Below are positions 23,997-32,544 of a stretch of DNA of 64,000 nt, piece by piece; position 1 is the first letter of the stretch, and the number at the start of each line of letters is the position of its first letter. The notes under the pieces are model-generated. The model was given only the letters and a program-made list of their open reading frames with translations. It searched no databases and was not told where the DNA came from. Position numbers and translations under genes: made by a program. The DNA comes from Streptomyces sp. B93 (GTDB taxonomy: Bacteria; Actinomycetota; Actinomycetes; Streptomycetales; Streptomycetaceae): positions 24,333-88,332 of the forward strand of contig NZ_JAGPXL010000030.1 in assembly GCF_018070565.1 (NCBI RefSeq). Reading direction: 5' to 3'.

Positions 23997-25415
23997 GTGA
24001 CCAGCACAGCGCAGGTACCCAGTTCAGGAGCCAGGACGGCTCGGCCCGACCATCTCGGACACGTCATCTTCATCGCGGCCGCCGCGGCGATGGGCGGTTT
24101 CCTCTTCGGCTACGACAGCTCCGTGATCAACGGCGCCGTCGAAGGCATCAGAGGCCGCTACGACATCGGCTCCGCCGCGCTGGCCCAGGTCATCGCCATC
24201 GCCCTGATCGGCTGTGCCATCGGCGCCGCGACCGCGGGCCGGATAGCCGACCGGATCGGCCGGATCCGGGTCATGCAGATCGCCGCCGTCCTCTTCACGG
24301 CCAGCGCCATCGGCTCCGCGCTCCCCTTCACGCTCTACGACCTCGCCTTCTGGCGTGTCATCGGCGGTCTCGCCATCGGTATGGCCTCCGTCATCGGCCC
24401 CGCCTACATCGCCGAGGTCGCCCCACCCGCCTACCGAGGCCGTCTCGGCTCCTTCCAGCAGGCCGCGATCGTCATCGGCATCGCCATGTCCCAGCTGGTC
24501 AACTGGGGTCTGCTGAACCTCGCCGACGGTGACCAGCGCGGGACCCTGCTGGGCCTGGAGGCCTGGCAGGTCATGCTCGGCGTAGAGGTCGTCCCGGCCG
24601 TCCTCTACGGCCTGCTCTCCTTCGCCATCCCGGAGTCCCCCCGCTACCTGCTCTCCGCCGGCAAGCGGGAGCGCGCCCGGGAGATCCTCGCCGAGGTCGA
24701 GGGCCAGGACGTCGACCTGGACGCCCGGGTCACCGAGATCGAGCACGGCATGCGGAGCGAGACCCGGTCCACCTTCCGCGACCTGCTCGGCGGCAGCTTC
24801 TTCTTCAAGCCGATCGTCTGGATCGGCATCGGTCTGTCGGTCTTCCAGCAGTTCGTCGGCATCAACGTCGCGTTCTACTACTCCGCCACCCTGTGGCAGT
24901 CGGTCGGCGTCGACCCGTCGGACTCGTTCTTCTACTCCTTCACCACGTCGATCATCAACATCGTCGGTACCGTGATCGCGATGGTCTTCGTCGACCGGAT
25001 CGGCCGCAGGCCGCTGGCCATCATCGGCTCGGTCGGCATGGTGATCGGTCTCGCGCTGGAGGCCTGGGCGTTCTCCGCCGACCTCGTCGACGGCCAGCTG
25101 CCCGCCACCCAGGGCTGGGTCGCCCTGATCGCCGCCCACCTGTTCGTGCTCTTCTTCGCGCTGAGCTGGGGCGTGGTCGTCTGGGTCATGCTCGGCGAGA
25201 TGTTCCCGAACCGGATCCGCGCCGCCGCGCTCGGTGTGGCCGCCGCCGCCCAGTGGATCGCCAACTGGGCCATCACCGCGAGCTTCCCGTCGCTGGCCGA
25301 CTGGAACCTGTCCGTCACATATGTGATCTACACGGTCTTCGCCGCGCTCTCCATCCCGTTCGTCCTGAAGTTCGTGAAGGAGACGAAGGGCAAGCGGCTG
25401 GAGGAGATGGGCTGA
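23997..25415 (+). CDS. glcP: Major facilitator glucose permease
   Basis: A 472-residue sugar porter with 12 predicted membrane segments. Sugar-porter motifs include GGFLFGYDSSVINGA, GRIADRIGR, PESPRYLLSAGKRERA, QQFVGINVAFYYS, DRIGRRPLA and the C-terminal KETKGKRLEE. It closely resembles the S. coelicolor glucose permease GlcP, also encoded just downstream of smc, which is the main glucose uptake route and is induced by glucose. The GTG at 23997 follows GAGGAG. A strong promoter and a repeated palindrome lie upstream. Confidence 0.93.
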   Translation: MTSTAQVPSSGARTARPDHLGHVIFIAAAAAMGGFLFGYDSSVINGAVEGIRGRYDIGSAALAQVIAIALIGCAIGAATAGRIADRIGRIRVMQIAAVLFTASAIGSALPFTLYDLAFWRVIGGLAIGMASVIGPAYIAEVAPPAYRGRLGSFQQAAIVIGIAMSQLVNWGLLNLADGDQRGTLLGLEAWQVMLGVEVVPAVLYGLLSFAIPESPRYLLSAGKRERAREILAEVEGQDVDLDARVTEIEHGMRSETRSTFRDLLGGSFFFKPIVWIGIGLSVFQQFVGINVAFYYSATLWQSVGVDPSDSFFYSFTTSIINIVGTVIAMVFVDRIGRRPLAIIGSVGMVIGLALEAWAFSADLVDGQLPATQGWVALIAAHLFVLFFALSWGVVVWVMLGEMFPNRIRAAALGVAAAAQWIANWAITASFPSLADWNLSVTYVIYTVFAALSIPFVLKFVKETKGKRLEEMG

Positions 25416-25463
25416 CCCACCGCCTCCCGAGCCCGAACCCTGGCCCGGGGAGGCCCCCGAACC

Positions 25464-25501
25464 CGAGGAGAAGGGCCAAGTCCCCGCTGCCCCTCTCCTC
25501 G
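25464..25501 (+). terminator. Imperfect hairpin downstream of glcP
   Basis: CGAGGAGAAGGG pairs with CCCCTCTCCTCG with one irregularity and a loop of about 14 bases. It lies about 50 bases after the glcP stop. Confidence 0.5.
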
Positions 25502-25515
25502 TACCCCCCACGGGC

Positions 25516-25548
25516 GCTGCCCCGGATCATCCGTTGATCCGGGGCAGC
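25516..25548. terminator. Bidirectional terminator between glcP and the LLM gene
   Basis: A perfect 14-bp stem (GCTGCCCCGGATCA and its complement) with a five-base loop (TCCGT). It includes the stop codon of the converging LLM oxidoreductase gene. Confidence 0.8.
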
Positions 25549-26498
25549 ACCACGTCACAGAACAGCCGCAGGCTGCGCCAGCCCTCCGCCACCGGCATCC
25601 CGCCGCACAACGGATGCAGTACGAGGTTGTCCAGCCCGAGCGCGACGCACTCGTCGGGCGTGACCACCCGGTACACGCCCTCCGCACGCAGCTCCTCGAC
25701 CGTGCCCGCCCCCGACCGCACCGCCGAGCGGACGTCCCCGGACTGCCAGGAGGCGTACGTACGGGCCTCGTGCAGGAAATGGCGGCCATACTCGGCCCAC
25801 GCCCGGTCCGGGTCCTCGGCCAGGTGCAGCAGCGGGGTCTCGGCGCCCGGCATCATCGTCCAGCCCTCGGTGCCGTACTCGATCAGCCGCTCCTTGTAGT
25901 ACGCCTCCAGCTCCGGCAGGTGCGCGCTCGGGAAGAAGGGCAGGCCCAGGCGGGCGGCGCGGCGGGCGGCCGCCCGGGAGGAGCCGCCGACCAGCAGCGG
26001 GGGGTGCGGATCGGAGTAAGGGCGCGGGGTGATCCGTACCGTGCGCCCCCGGTACTCGAACTCCTCGCCGGTCCACGCCTTCAGCAGCGTCTCCAGCAGC
26101 TCGTCCTGGAGCCGCCCGCGCCGTTTCCACTCCACGCCGAGCAGGGCGTACTCCCGTGGCCGGTAGCCGATCCCGGCAACCGTCACCAGCCGTCCGCCGC
26201 TCAGCAGGTCCAGTACGGCGATGTCCTCGGCCAGCCGCAGCGGGTCGTACAACGGGCCGATCACCGCCGAGACGGTCACCGCCAGGCGCCGGGTCGCGCC
26301 GAGGACCGCGCCCGCGAAGACGAACGGCGAGGGCAGCCAGTTGTTCGCCGCGCCGTGGTGCTCCTCGGTCTGCACCAGGGTGATCCCGTGCTCGTCGGCG
26401 TACCCGGCCATCTCCAGGGCGGCCCGGTAGCGGGCGGCGAGCGCGGCGGGGGAGGCGTCGGGGGCGACGAGGTTGAAGCGTACGACCGTGACGGGCAT
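25527..26498 (-). CDS. LLM-class flavin/F420-dependent oxidoreductase
   Basis: A 323-residue luciferase-like TIM-barrel enzyme that uses FMN or F420. Family segments are YADEHGITLVQTEEHHGAANNWLPSP, LAEDIAVLDLLSGGRL, GIGYRPREYALLG and PPLLVGGSSRAAARRAARLG. The substrate cannot be told. The ATG at 26498 (MPVTVVRFN) follows a purine-rich AAGGGG site; longer in-frame starts run into the operator. A 21-bp inverted repeat of TetR-operator style lies 49 bases upstream in the gap shared with ftsY. Confidence 0.9.
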   Translation of the reverse strand: MPVTVVRFNLVAPDASPAALAARYRAALEMAGYADEHGITLVQTEEHHGAANNWLPSPFVFAGAVLGATRRLAVTVSAVIGPLYDPLRLAEDIAVLDLLSGGRLVTVAGIGYRPREYALLGVEWKRRGRLQDELLETLLKAWTGEEFEYRGRTVRITPRPYSDPHPPLLVGGSSRAAARRAARLGLPFFPSAHLPELEAYYKERLIEYGTEGWTMMPGAETPLLHLAEDPDRAWAEYGRHFLHEARTYASWQSGDVRSAVRSGAGTVEELRAEGVYRVVTPDECVALGLDNLVLHPLCGGMPVAEGWRSLRLFCDVVLPRING

Positions 26499-26546
26499 GG
26501 GGTCCCCTTCGGCGGCGGGTGGTGTGCGCCGTGCGCGCGGGGACCG

Positions 26547-26567
26547 TATCTGACGATGCGTCAGATA
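26547..26567. promoter_or_regulatory. TetR-style operator between LLM gene and ftsY
   Basis: The half-site TATCTGACG is separated from its exact complement by three bases (ATG). TGACG-N3-CGTCA sites are common targets of TetR-family repressors in actinomycetes. It is placed to control the LLM gene and possibly ftsY. No TetR gene is adjacent. Confidence 0.7.
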
Positions 26568-26647
26568 GCCAGACGCGCGACCCGTGGCCCTTGGCGGAAC
26601 ACACAAACTGGGTCCGGCCGAGCCCCATGGCTGATACTGGACGCGTT

Positions 26648-27856
26648 ATGGACATCGTCATCCTTGCTGTAGTCATCGCCGTGGTCGTGCTCGGCGCGAT
26701 CGGCGGGCTCGTCGTCGGCACCCGGCGGAAGAAGGCCCTGCCCCCGCCGCCGCCCACGACGCCCGACATCACCGCCCCTCCGGCCGAGCCGCACGTCGGC
26801 GACGAGGCCGAGACACCGCGTGAGGAACCGCGCCGCACCATAGAGGAGGTGGACCTTCCGGACGGCGGCGCGCCCGTCACCGTGGAGGAACCGCCCGTCG
26901 AAGAGCTTCCGGTCCCCGTCATCGAGGTCCCGGAGCCCACCGCGGGGCGGCTGGTCCGCCTCCGCGCCCGTCTCTCCCGCTCGCAGAACGCCCTCGGCAA
27001 GGGCCTGCTCACGCTGCTCTCGCGCGAGCACCTGGACGAGGAGACCTGGGAGGAGGTCGAGGACACCCTGCTCACCGCCGACGTCGGTGTGCAGCCCACC
27101 CAGGAGCTGGTCGAGCGGCTGCGCGAGCGGGTGAAGGTGCTCGGCACCCGCACCCCGCAGGAACTGCGCGGCCTGCTGCGCGAGGAGCTGCTGACGCTGG
27201 TCGGCACCGACCTCGACCGCGCGGTGAAGACCGAGCCCGAGGGCCGCAAGCCCGGCATCGTGATGGTCGTCGGCGTCAACGGCACCGGCAAGACCACCAC
27301 CACCGGCAAGCTCGCCCGCGTCCTGGTGGCCGACGGCCGCACCGTCGTCCTGGGCGCCGCCGACACCTTCCGCGCCGCCGCCGCCGACCAGCTCCAGACC
27401 TGGGGCGAACGCGTCGGCGCCCACACCGTGCGCGGCCCCGAGGCGGGCGACCCCGCCTCGGTCGCCTTCGACGCGGTCAAGGAAGGCAAGGAGCTGGGCA
27501 CCGACGTGGTGCTCATCGACACCGCCGGGCGGCTGCACACCAAGACCGGCCTGATGGACGAGCTGGGCAAGGTCAAGCGGGTCGTGGAGAAGCACGCCCC
27601 GCTGGACGAGGTGCTGCTCGTCCTGGACGCCACCACCGGCCAGAACGGCCTCGTCCAGGCCCGGGTCTTCGCCGAGGTCGTCGACATCACCGGCATCGTG
27701 CTGACCAAGCTCGACGGCACCGCCAAGGGCGGCATCGTGGTCGCCGTCCAGCGCGAGCTGGGCGTTCCGGTCAAGCTGGTCGGGCTCGGGGAGGGCGCGG
27801 ACGACCTCGCGCCGTTCGAGCCGGAGGCGTTCGTGGATGCCCTTATCGGAGAGTGA
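26648..27856 (+). CDS. ftsY: Signal recognition particle receptor FtsY
   Basis: A 402-residue SRP receptor GTPase. It has an N-terminal membrane segment (DIVILAVVIAVVVLGAIGGL), then a Pro/Glu-rich linker to about residue 100, then the NG domain. GTPase motifs are GVNGTGKTTTTGKLA, DTFRAAAADQL, DTAGRLHTK and TKLDGTAKGG. It pairs with Ffh, encoded 7 kb downstream. The ATG at 26648 puts the membrane segment at residue 2. The stop lies in an 18-bp tandem duplication. Confidence 0.96.
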   Translation: MDIVILAVVIAVVVLGAIGGLVVGTRRKKALPPPPPTTPDITAPPAEPHVGDEAETPREEPRRTIEEVDLPDGGAPVTVEEPPVEELPVPVIEVPEPTAGRLVRLRARLSRSQNALGKGLLTLLSREHLDEETWEEVEDTLLTADVGVQPTQELVERLRERVKVLGTRTPQELRGLLREELLTLVGTDLDRAVKTEPEGRKPGIVMVVGVNGTGKTTTTGKLARVLVADGRTVVLGAADTFRAAAADQLQTWGERVGAHTVRGPEAGDPASVAFDAVKEGKELGTDVVLIDTAGRLHTKTGLMDELGKVKRVVEKHAPLDEVLLVLDATTGQNGLVQARVFAEVVDITGIVLTKLDGTAKGGIVVAVQRELGVPVKLVGLGEGADDLAPFEPEAFVDALIGE

Positions 27857-27879
27857 CCCGCTATCGGAGAGTGACCCGC
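27844..27879. repeat. 18-bp tandem duplication at the ftsY stop
   Basis: TATCGGAGAGTGACCCGC occurs twice, at 27844-27861 and 27862-27879. The first copy contains the ftsY TGA and the second repeats it outside the gene. Confidence 0.95.
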
Positions 27880-27899
27880 CCGGACGTCGGTCCTCACGA

Positions 27900-27938
27900 G
27901 AAGCGCCCGCCCCCCATTGGAGAGGGGGCGGGCGCTTC
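27900..27938 (+). terminator. ftsY terminator
   Basis: A perfect 15-bp stem (GAAGCGCCCGCCCCC and its complement) with a nine-base loop. It lies 44 bases after the ftsY stop and just before the 3' end of the converging prim-pol gene, so it may act on both. Confidence 0.85.
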
Positions 27939-27965
27939 GTCGTACGGGCGGCTACGTACTTCTCC

Positions 27966-28628
27966 TTACGCCCGTGACCGGTGGGCCACGTACGCCAGGG
28001 TGCCCAGCAGCAGCCGGGCCGCCGGGGGCCGGGTCGCCGAGTCCAGGGCGGGCGGGCGCAGCCAGCGGACCGGGCCGAGGCCCGCGCGGTCGGAGGGCGG
28101 GGCGGTGATGTACGTACCGGCGCCGAGGCCGCGCAGGTCGAGGTTCGGGTCGTCCCAGCCCATCCGGTACAGCAGCGCGGGCAGCTCGTGGGCGGCGCCG
28201 GGGGCGACCAGGAAGTGGGCGCGGCCGTCGGGGGTGGCGGTCACCGGGCCGAGGGGCAGGCCCATGCGCTCCAGGCGGACCAGCGCGCGCCGCCCGGCGG
28301 ACTCGGCGACCTCGATGACGTCGAAGGCCCGGCCGGCCGGCAGCATCACCGCGGCGCCCGGGGTCTCGGCCCACGCCCTGGTGACCTCGCCCAGCGTGGC
28401 ACCGGCGGGCACCTCGGGGGCGAACTCCAGTGGGTGGGCGCCGGGGGCCCGGCAGTCGGGGCGGCCGCAGGAGCAGACGCCCGCGGCGGCGCGGGCGCCC
28501 GGCGCCACGTCCCAGCCCCACAGCCCCGTGTACTCCGCCACCGCGGTGCACTCCGAGGCGCGGCCGCGGCGGCGAGAGGTGGACCGGATGTCGCGGATGC
28601 CCCGACTGCTGCCGATCGTGAAGCCCAT
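27966..28628 (-). CDS. Orphan prim-pol (bifunctional primase/polymerase N-terminal) domain
   Basis: A 220-residue protein matching only the N-terminal domain of bifunctional DNA primase/polymerases. The zinc-type motif CSCGRPDCRAPGAHP is present. The position where active prim-pols have a D-x-D pair reads FDVIEVAE here, so catalysis is doubtful. No helicase domain or plasmid gene is nearby. The same orphan is found next to ftsY and nsdA in other Streptomyces, as far as I recall, so it is a fixed chromosomal gene of unknown role. The ATG at 28628 is the only good start. Confidence 0.85.
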   Translation of the reverse strand: MGFTIGSSRGIRDIRSTSRRRGRASECTAVAEYTGLWGWDVAPGARAAAGVCSCGRPDCRAPGAHPLEFAPEVPAGATLGEVTRAWAETPGAAVMLPAGRAFDVIEVAESAGRRALVRLERMGLPLGPVTATPDGRAHFLVAPGAAHELPALLYRMGWDDPNLDLRGLGAGTYITAPPSDRAGLGPVRWLRPPALDSATRPPAARLLLGTLAYVAHRSRA

Positions 28629-29091
28629 GCCCCCTCCAACGGGTCCGACGCACCGGTGGTTACGAGACGGATGCGGAACGTGACGCTGCGTTTCCGCCTT
28701 CCCGGTCGGCGGCCGATCCAGACAGCTCCTCCGGGCGGCGCGTTGAAGCGTCCCGGGTGGTGCGCTGAGCCATGTGCGCCCCTTTGTGCATCGCTCCGCT
28801 CACTCCCGTCCGTCCTATGTCAAGTGAATCGTGCGGAGGCCACCGTGAGTTCATTCGAAGGGGTGGCGAATGGTGGCGATTCAGCGTTCGCCATGGCTGG
28901 ACGGGTGATCGTAGGATTACTTTGAGTACACGGACCCTGGGGGCACATGCTCACGCGGGTATGCCGGAGGCAAGGCGGCTTCCCGTTCGAAGAGTGACAA
29001 GTGCCATACGGGAGACCGGTTTGACGGGCATTCTGTTAGGGCTTGACGCATTCGGCGGCAAGCGGTCTACCAAGGGGATGGGGGCGTTCCA
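28629..29091. other. 463-base divergent intergenic region before nsdA
   Basis: A perfect -10 hexamer TAGGAT at 28912-28917 could drive nsdA, leaving a leader of about 170 bases. On the minus strand TTGACA lies near 28818-28823. A possible 37-codon minus-strand frame (28660-28773) has a ribosome site but poor codon bias and is not called. Two short direct repeats beginning TTGACG lie at 29021 and 29043. Confidence 0.5.
28912..28917 (+). promoter_or_regulatory. -10 box candidate for nsdA
   Basis: TAGGAT matches the streptomycete -10 consensus exactly. The best -35 is weak (TTCGCC, 28887-28892). Confidence 0.45.
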
Positions 29092-30570
29092 GTGGGCGGC
29101 AACGGCGGCAGCGGGGCGAACGCTGACAAGCGCCCGAACGAGTTGCTGGGCTCATGGTTCGTGCGCAGCGGCTGGTCCAAGGGCGAGCTGGCCCGTCAGG
29201 TCAACCGCAGAGCACGCCAGTTGGGCGCCAACCACATCTCCACCGACACCTCGCGCGTACGCCGCTGGCTGGACGGCGAGAACCCGCGCGAGCCGATCCC
29301 CAGGATCCTGTCCGAGCTGTTCTCCGAGCGGTTCGGCTGTGTCGTCTCCGTCGAGGACCTGGGCCTGCGTACCTCACGCCCCGCCCCGTCCGCGACCGGG
29401 GTCGACCTGCCCTGGACGGGCCCCCAGACGGTGGCCCTGCTCAGCGAGTTCTCGCGCAGCGACCTGATGCTCGCGCGGCGCGGCTTCCTCGGAACCTCGC
29501 TGGTGCTGTCCGCGGGCCCGGCGCTCATCGAGCCCATGCAGCGCTGGCTGGTCCCCGTCCCGCCCGCCCCGTCCCGACCCGACCCGGAGCCCGTGCCCGC
29601 CACCCGCGCGCGCGGGCGGCTGTCCAAGCCCGAGCTGGACCTGCTGGAGTCCACCACGGTGATGTTCCGGCAGTGGGACGCCCAGTGCGGCGGCGGCCTG
29701 CGCCGCAAGGCCGTCGTCGGCCAGTTGCACGAGGTCACCGACCTCCTCCAGGAACCCCAGCCCGACGCCACCACCCGCAGGCTCTTCAAGGTCGCCGCCG
29801 AGCTGGCCGAACTGGCGGGCTGGATGAGCTACGACATCGGCCTCCAGCCCACCGCCCAGAAGTACTTCGTCCTCGCCCTGCACGCCGCCAAGGAGGCGGG
29901 CGACCGCCCCCTCGGCAGTTACGTCCTGTCCAGCATGAGCCGCCAGATGATCCACCTCGGACGGCCCGACGACGCCCTCGAACTGATCCACCTCGCGCAG
30001 TACGGCAGCCGGGACTGCGCCAGCCCGCGCACCCAGTCGATGCTGTATGCGATGGAGGCCCGCGCGTACGCCAACATGGGGCAGCCCGGCAAGTGCAAGC
30101 GGGCCGTGCGGATGGCCGAGGACACCTTCGCCGAGGCCGACGAGTGGGACGAGCCGGACCCCGACTGGATCCGCTTCTTCTCCGAGGCCGAACTGCACGG
30201 CGAGAACTCCCACTCCTTCCGCGACCTGGCCTATGTCGCCGGTCGCAGCCCCGCCTACGCCTCCCTCGCCGAGCCCTTGATGAACCGGGCCGTGGAGCTG
30301 TTCGCCGAGGACGGCGAGCACCAGCGGTCGTATGCGCTCAACCTCATCGGCATGGCCACCGTGCACCTCCTCCAGCGCCAGCCCGAGCAGAGCACGATCT
30401 ACGCCGAGCAGGCGATGCGGGTGGCCAAGAAGGTGCGCTCCGAGCGGGTGAACACCCGGATCCGGAAGACCGTCGACACCGCCGCCCGGGACTTCGGCGA
30501 CCTCGCGGAGGTCGTGGACCTCACCGAGAAACTCGCCGTCGAGCTGCCGGAGACCGCCGAAGCGGTCTGA
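29092..30570 (+). CDS. nsdA: NsdA-type developmental regulator with TPR repeats
   Basis: A 492-residue protein. The N-terminal part (about residues 12-85) resembles a helix-turn-helix region (WSKGELARQVNRRARQLG; DTSRVRRWLDGENPREP), followed by TPR-like helices. It corresponds to NsdA of S. coelicolor, a negative regulator of sporulation and antibiotic production, which lies in the same place before amtB. The GTG at 29092 is used; it has only a G-rich upstream stretch. How NsdA acts is not known from the sequence. Confidence 0.9.
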   Translation: MGGNGGSGANADKRPNELLGSWFVRSGWSKGELARQVNRRARQLGANHISTDTSRVRRWLDGENPREPIPRILSELFSERFGCVVSVEDLGLRTSRPAPSATGVDLPWTGPQTVALLSEFSRSDLMLARRGFLGTSLVLSAGPALIEPMQRWLVPVPPAPSRPDPEPVPATRARGRLSKPELDLLESTTVMFRQWDAQCGGGLRRKAVVGQLHEVTDLLQEPQPDATTRRLFKVAAELAELAGWMSYDIGLQPTAQKYFVLALHAAKEAGDRPLGSYVLSSMSRQMIHLGRPDDALELIHLAQYGSRDCASPRTQSMLYAMEARAYANMGQPGKCKRAVRMAEDTFAEADEWDEPDPDWIRFFSEAELHGENSHSFRDLAYVAGRSPAYASLAEPLMNRAVELFAEDGEHQRSYALNLIGMATVHLLQRQPEQSTIYAEQAMRVAKKVRSERVNTRIRKTVDTAARDFGDLAEVVDLTEKLAVELPETAEAV

Positions 30571-30599
30571 CGCCCGGTACCGACCCCGGCCGCGGCCGG
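30551..30599 (+). terminator. Hairpins at the nsdA 3' end
   Basis: AGACCGC pairs with GCGGTCT around CGAA (30551-30568), overlapping the last codons. A 14-bp palindrome CCGGCCGCGGCCGG follows at 30586-30599. There is no T-run. Confidence 0.55.
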
Positions 30600-30748
30600 C
30601 CCTCCCGAACCGCCCGACTCGGCTCCCCCATGCCAGGTCATCGGAAGGCCGCCCGCGGCCGGTTTCTGCTTTCCCCGCGGTCGCCCGGCCCAGAAGGTTG
30701 CGCCACGATAACGATCCAGTGGCCGAACATCAGGCAGTTCATCGACGC

Positions 30749-30784
30749 GTAACACGCCATGCGTCCTTGTCACGCCCGTGAAAC
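30749..30784 (+). promoter_or_regulatory. GlnR-type nitrogen box upstream of amtB
   Basis: GTCAC (30769-30773), six bases, then GAAAC (30780-30784) match the GlnR consensus GTnAC-N6-GAAAC. A second GTAAC lies 20 bases upstream at 30749-30753, giving an imperfect second half-pair. amtB-glnK-glnD is a known GlnR target in S. coelicolor. The 336-base gap after nsdA otherwise holds only the nsdA hairpins and a leader. Confidence 0.75.
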
Positions 30785-30906
30785 AACGCGGGGCTTCCAC
30801 CGAAACGGCGCTGCGCCAATCTCGTGCGGCATAACCGGCCCGCCCCCCGCAATCCGCTCAGGCTTCGCCCGCACGGGGCCGTACCAAAGACGAGGAGATA
30901 CCGGCA

Positions 30907-32187
30907 TTGAACGGCACAGATACCGGATTCGTATTGATCAGCGCGGCGCTCGTCATGGTGATGACGCCCGGCCTGGCCCTCTTCTACGGCGGCATGGTCC
31001 GGTCCAAGAGCGTACTCAACATGCTGATGATGTCCTTCATCTCGCTGGGCATCGTCAGCGTCCTGTGGGTGCTCTACGGACACTCCCTCGCGTTCAGCGG
31101 TGACTCCGGCGGTTTCATCGGCAACCTCGACATGATCGGCCTCAAGGGCGTCGACGCCGACAGCACCATGGAGAGCTTCACCGGCAACGACATCTCCGTC
31201 TTCGCCTTCTCGCTCTTCCAGATGCTGTTCGCGGTCATCACCGCCGCCCTGATCAGCGGCGCGCTCGCCGACCGGGTGAAGTTCGGCGCCTGGATGGTCT
31301 TCATCGGCGTCTGGGTCACCGTGGTCTACTTCCCGGTCGCCCACTGGGTCTGGGGCGGCGGCTGGCTCTCCCAGCTCGACCCGGCCGTGATCGACTTCGC
31401 CGGCGGTACGGCTGTCCACATCAACGCCGGTATCGCCGCCCTCGCCGCCGTCCTCGTCGTCGGCAAGCGCATCGGCTTCAAGAAGGACCCGATGCGGCCG
31501 CACAACCTGCCGCTGGTCCTGCTCGGCACCGCCCTGCTGTGGTTCGGCTGGTTCGGCTTCAACGCCGGCTCCGAGCTGGGCGTCGACGGCACCACCGCGC
31601 AGATGGCCATCAACACCCAGGTCGCGACCGGCGCCGCCATGCTCGGCTGGCTGATCTACGAGCGCATCCGGCACGGCGCGTTCACCACCCTCGGCGCCTG
31701 CTCCGGCGCGGTCGCCGGTCTGGTCGCCATCACCCCGTCCGGCGGCAACGTCAACATCTTCGGCGCCCTGCTCATCGGTGTCGTCGCCGGCGCGGTCTGC
31801 TCCTGGGCCGTCAGCCTCAAGTACAAGCTGGGCTACGACGACTCCCTGGACGTCGTCGGCGTTCACCTGGTCGGCGGTCTCCTCGGCACCCTGATGGTCG
31901 GCTTCCTCGCCACCGACGGCACCGGCGGCTGGGACCAGTTCCTCTCGCAGGCCATCGGCGCCTTCTCGGTCATGGGCTACACCTTCGTGGTGACGTTCGT
32001 CCTCGCCTTCGTCATCCAGAAGACGATCGGCTTCCGCGCCTCCGAGGACGCCGAGATCACCGGCATCGACCAGAGCGCCCACGCCGAGACTGCATACGAC
32101 TTCAGCAGCGCGGCCGCCTCGCACATCTCCGCCGCCGCACCCGCCCAGACCAGCCCCGCCGCTGAGAGCAAGAAGGTTGAGGCATGA
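30907..32187 (+). CDS. amtB: Ammonium transporter AmtB
   Basis: A 426-residue membrane channel with about 11 segments. Family markers are MTPGLALFYGGMVRSKS, HWVWGGGWL, DFAGGTAVHINAGIAALAA and VGVHLVGGLLGTL, including the pore histidines. It starts with TTG at 30907, eight bases after GAGGAGA. Its last bases overlap glnK (ATGA). GlnK plugs the channel when nitrogen is plentiful. A GlnR-type box upstream indicates induction under nitrogen limitation. Confidence 0.96.
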   Translation: MNGTDTGFVLISAALVMVMTPGLALFYGGMVRSKSVLNMLMMSFISLGIVSVLWVLYGHSLAFSGDSGGFIGNLDMIGLKGVDADSTMESFTGNDISVFAFSLFQMLFAVITAALISGALADRVKFGAWMVFIGVWVTVVYFPVAHWVWGGGWLSQLDPAVIDFAGGTAVHINAGIAALAAVLVVGKRIGFKKDPMRPHNLPLVLLGTALLWFGWFGFNAGSELGVDGTTAQMAINTQVATGAAMLGWLIYERIRHGAFTTLGACSGAVAGLVAITPSGGNVNIFGALLIGVVAGAVCSWAVSLKYKLGYDDSLDVVGVHLVGGLLGTLMVGFLATDGTGGWDQFLSQAIGAFSVMGYTFVVTFVLAFVIQKTIGFRASEDAEITGIDQSAHAETAYDFSSAAASHISAAAPAQTSPAAESKKVEA

Positions 32188-32522
32188 AGCTCATCACCGC
32201 CGTCGTCAAGCCGCACCGGCTCGACGAGATCAAGGAGGCCCTCCAGGCCTTCGGAGTCCACGGACTGACGGTCACCGAGGCCAGCGGCTACGGTCGACAG
32301 CGAGGCCACACCGAGGTCTACCGCGGCGCCGAGTACACCGTCGACCTGGTACCCAAGATCCGCATCGAGGTACTGGCCGAGGACGACGACGCCGAGCAGC
32401 TGATCGATGTCATCGTCAAGGCAGCCCGCACCGGCAAGATCGGTGACGGCAAGGTCTGGTCCCTCCCGGTCGAGACGGCCGTACGGGTCCGGACCGGCGA
32501 GCGCGGCCCGGACGCGCTCTGA
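32184..32522 (+). CDS. glnK: Nitrogen regulatory PII protein GlnK
   Basis: A 112-residue PII protein. The T-loop EVYRGAEYTVD places the modified tyrosine at residue 51; in Streptomyces this residue is adenylylated by GlnD. KPHRLDEIKEAL and TGKIGDGKVW are the other PII signatures. It overlaps amtB by four bases. It binds ATP, ADP and 2-oxoglutarate and gates AmtB. Confidence 0.97.
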   Translation: MKLITAVVKPHRLDEIKEALQAFGVHGLTVTEASGYGRQRGHTEVYRGAEYTVDLVPKIRIEVLAEDDDAEQLIDVIVKAARTGKIGDGKVWSLPVETAVRVRTGERGPDAL

Positions 32523-32544
32523 TCACACGAACAGGAGTCGCTGG

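Noticed and set aside
28660..28773. 37-codon minus-strand frame upstream of the prim-pol gene
   Set aside because: It has an AAAGGGG site before the ATG, but only about 70% G/C at third positions and no recognisable motif. Kept as a possibility only.
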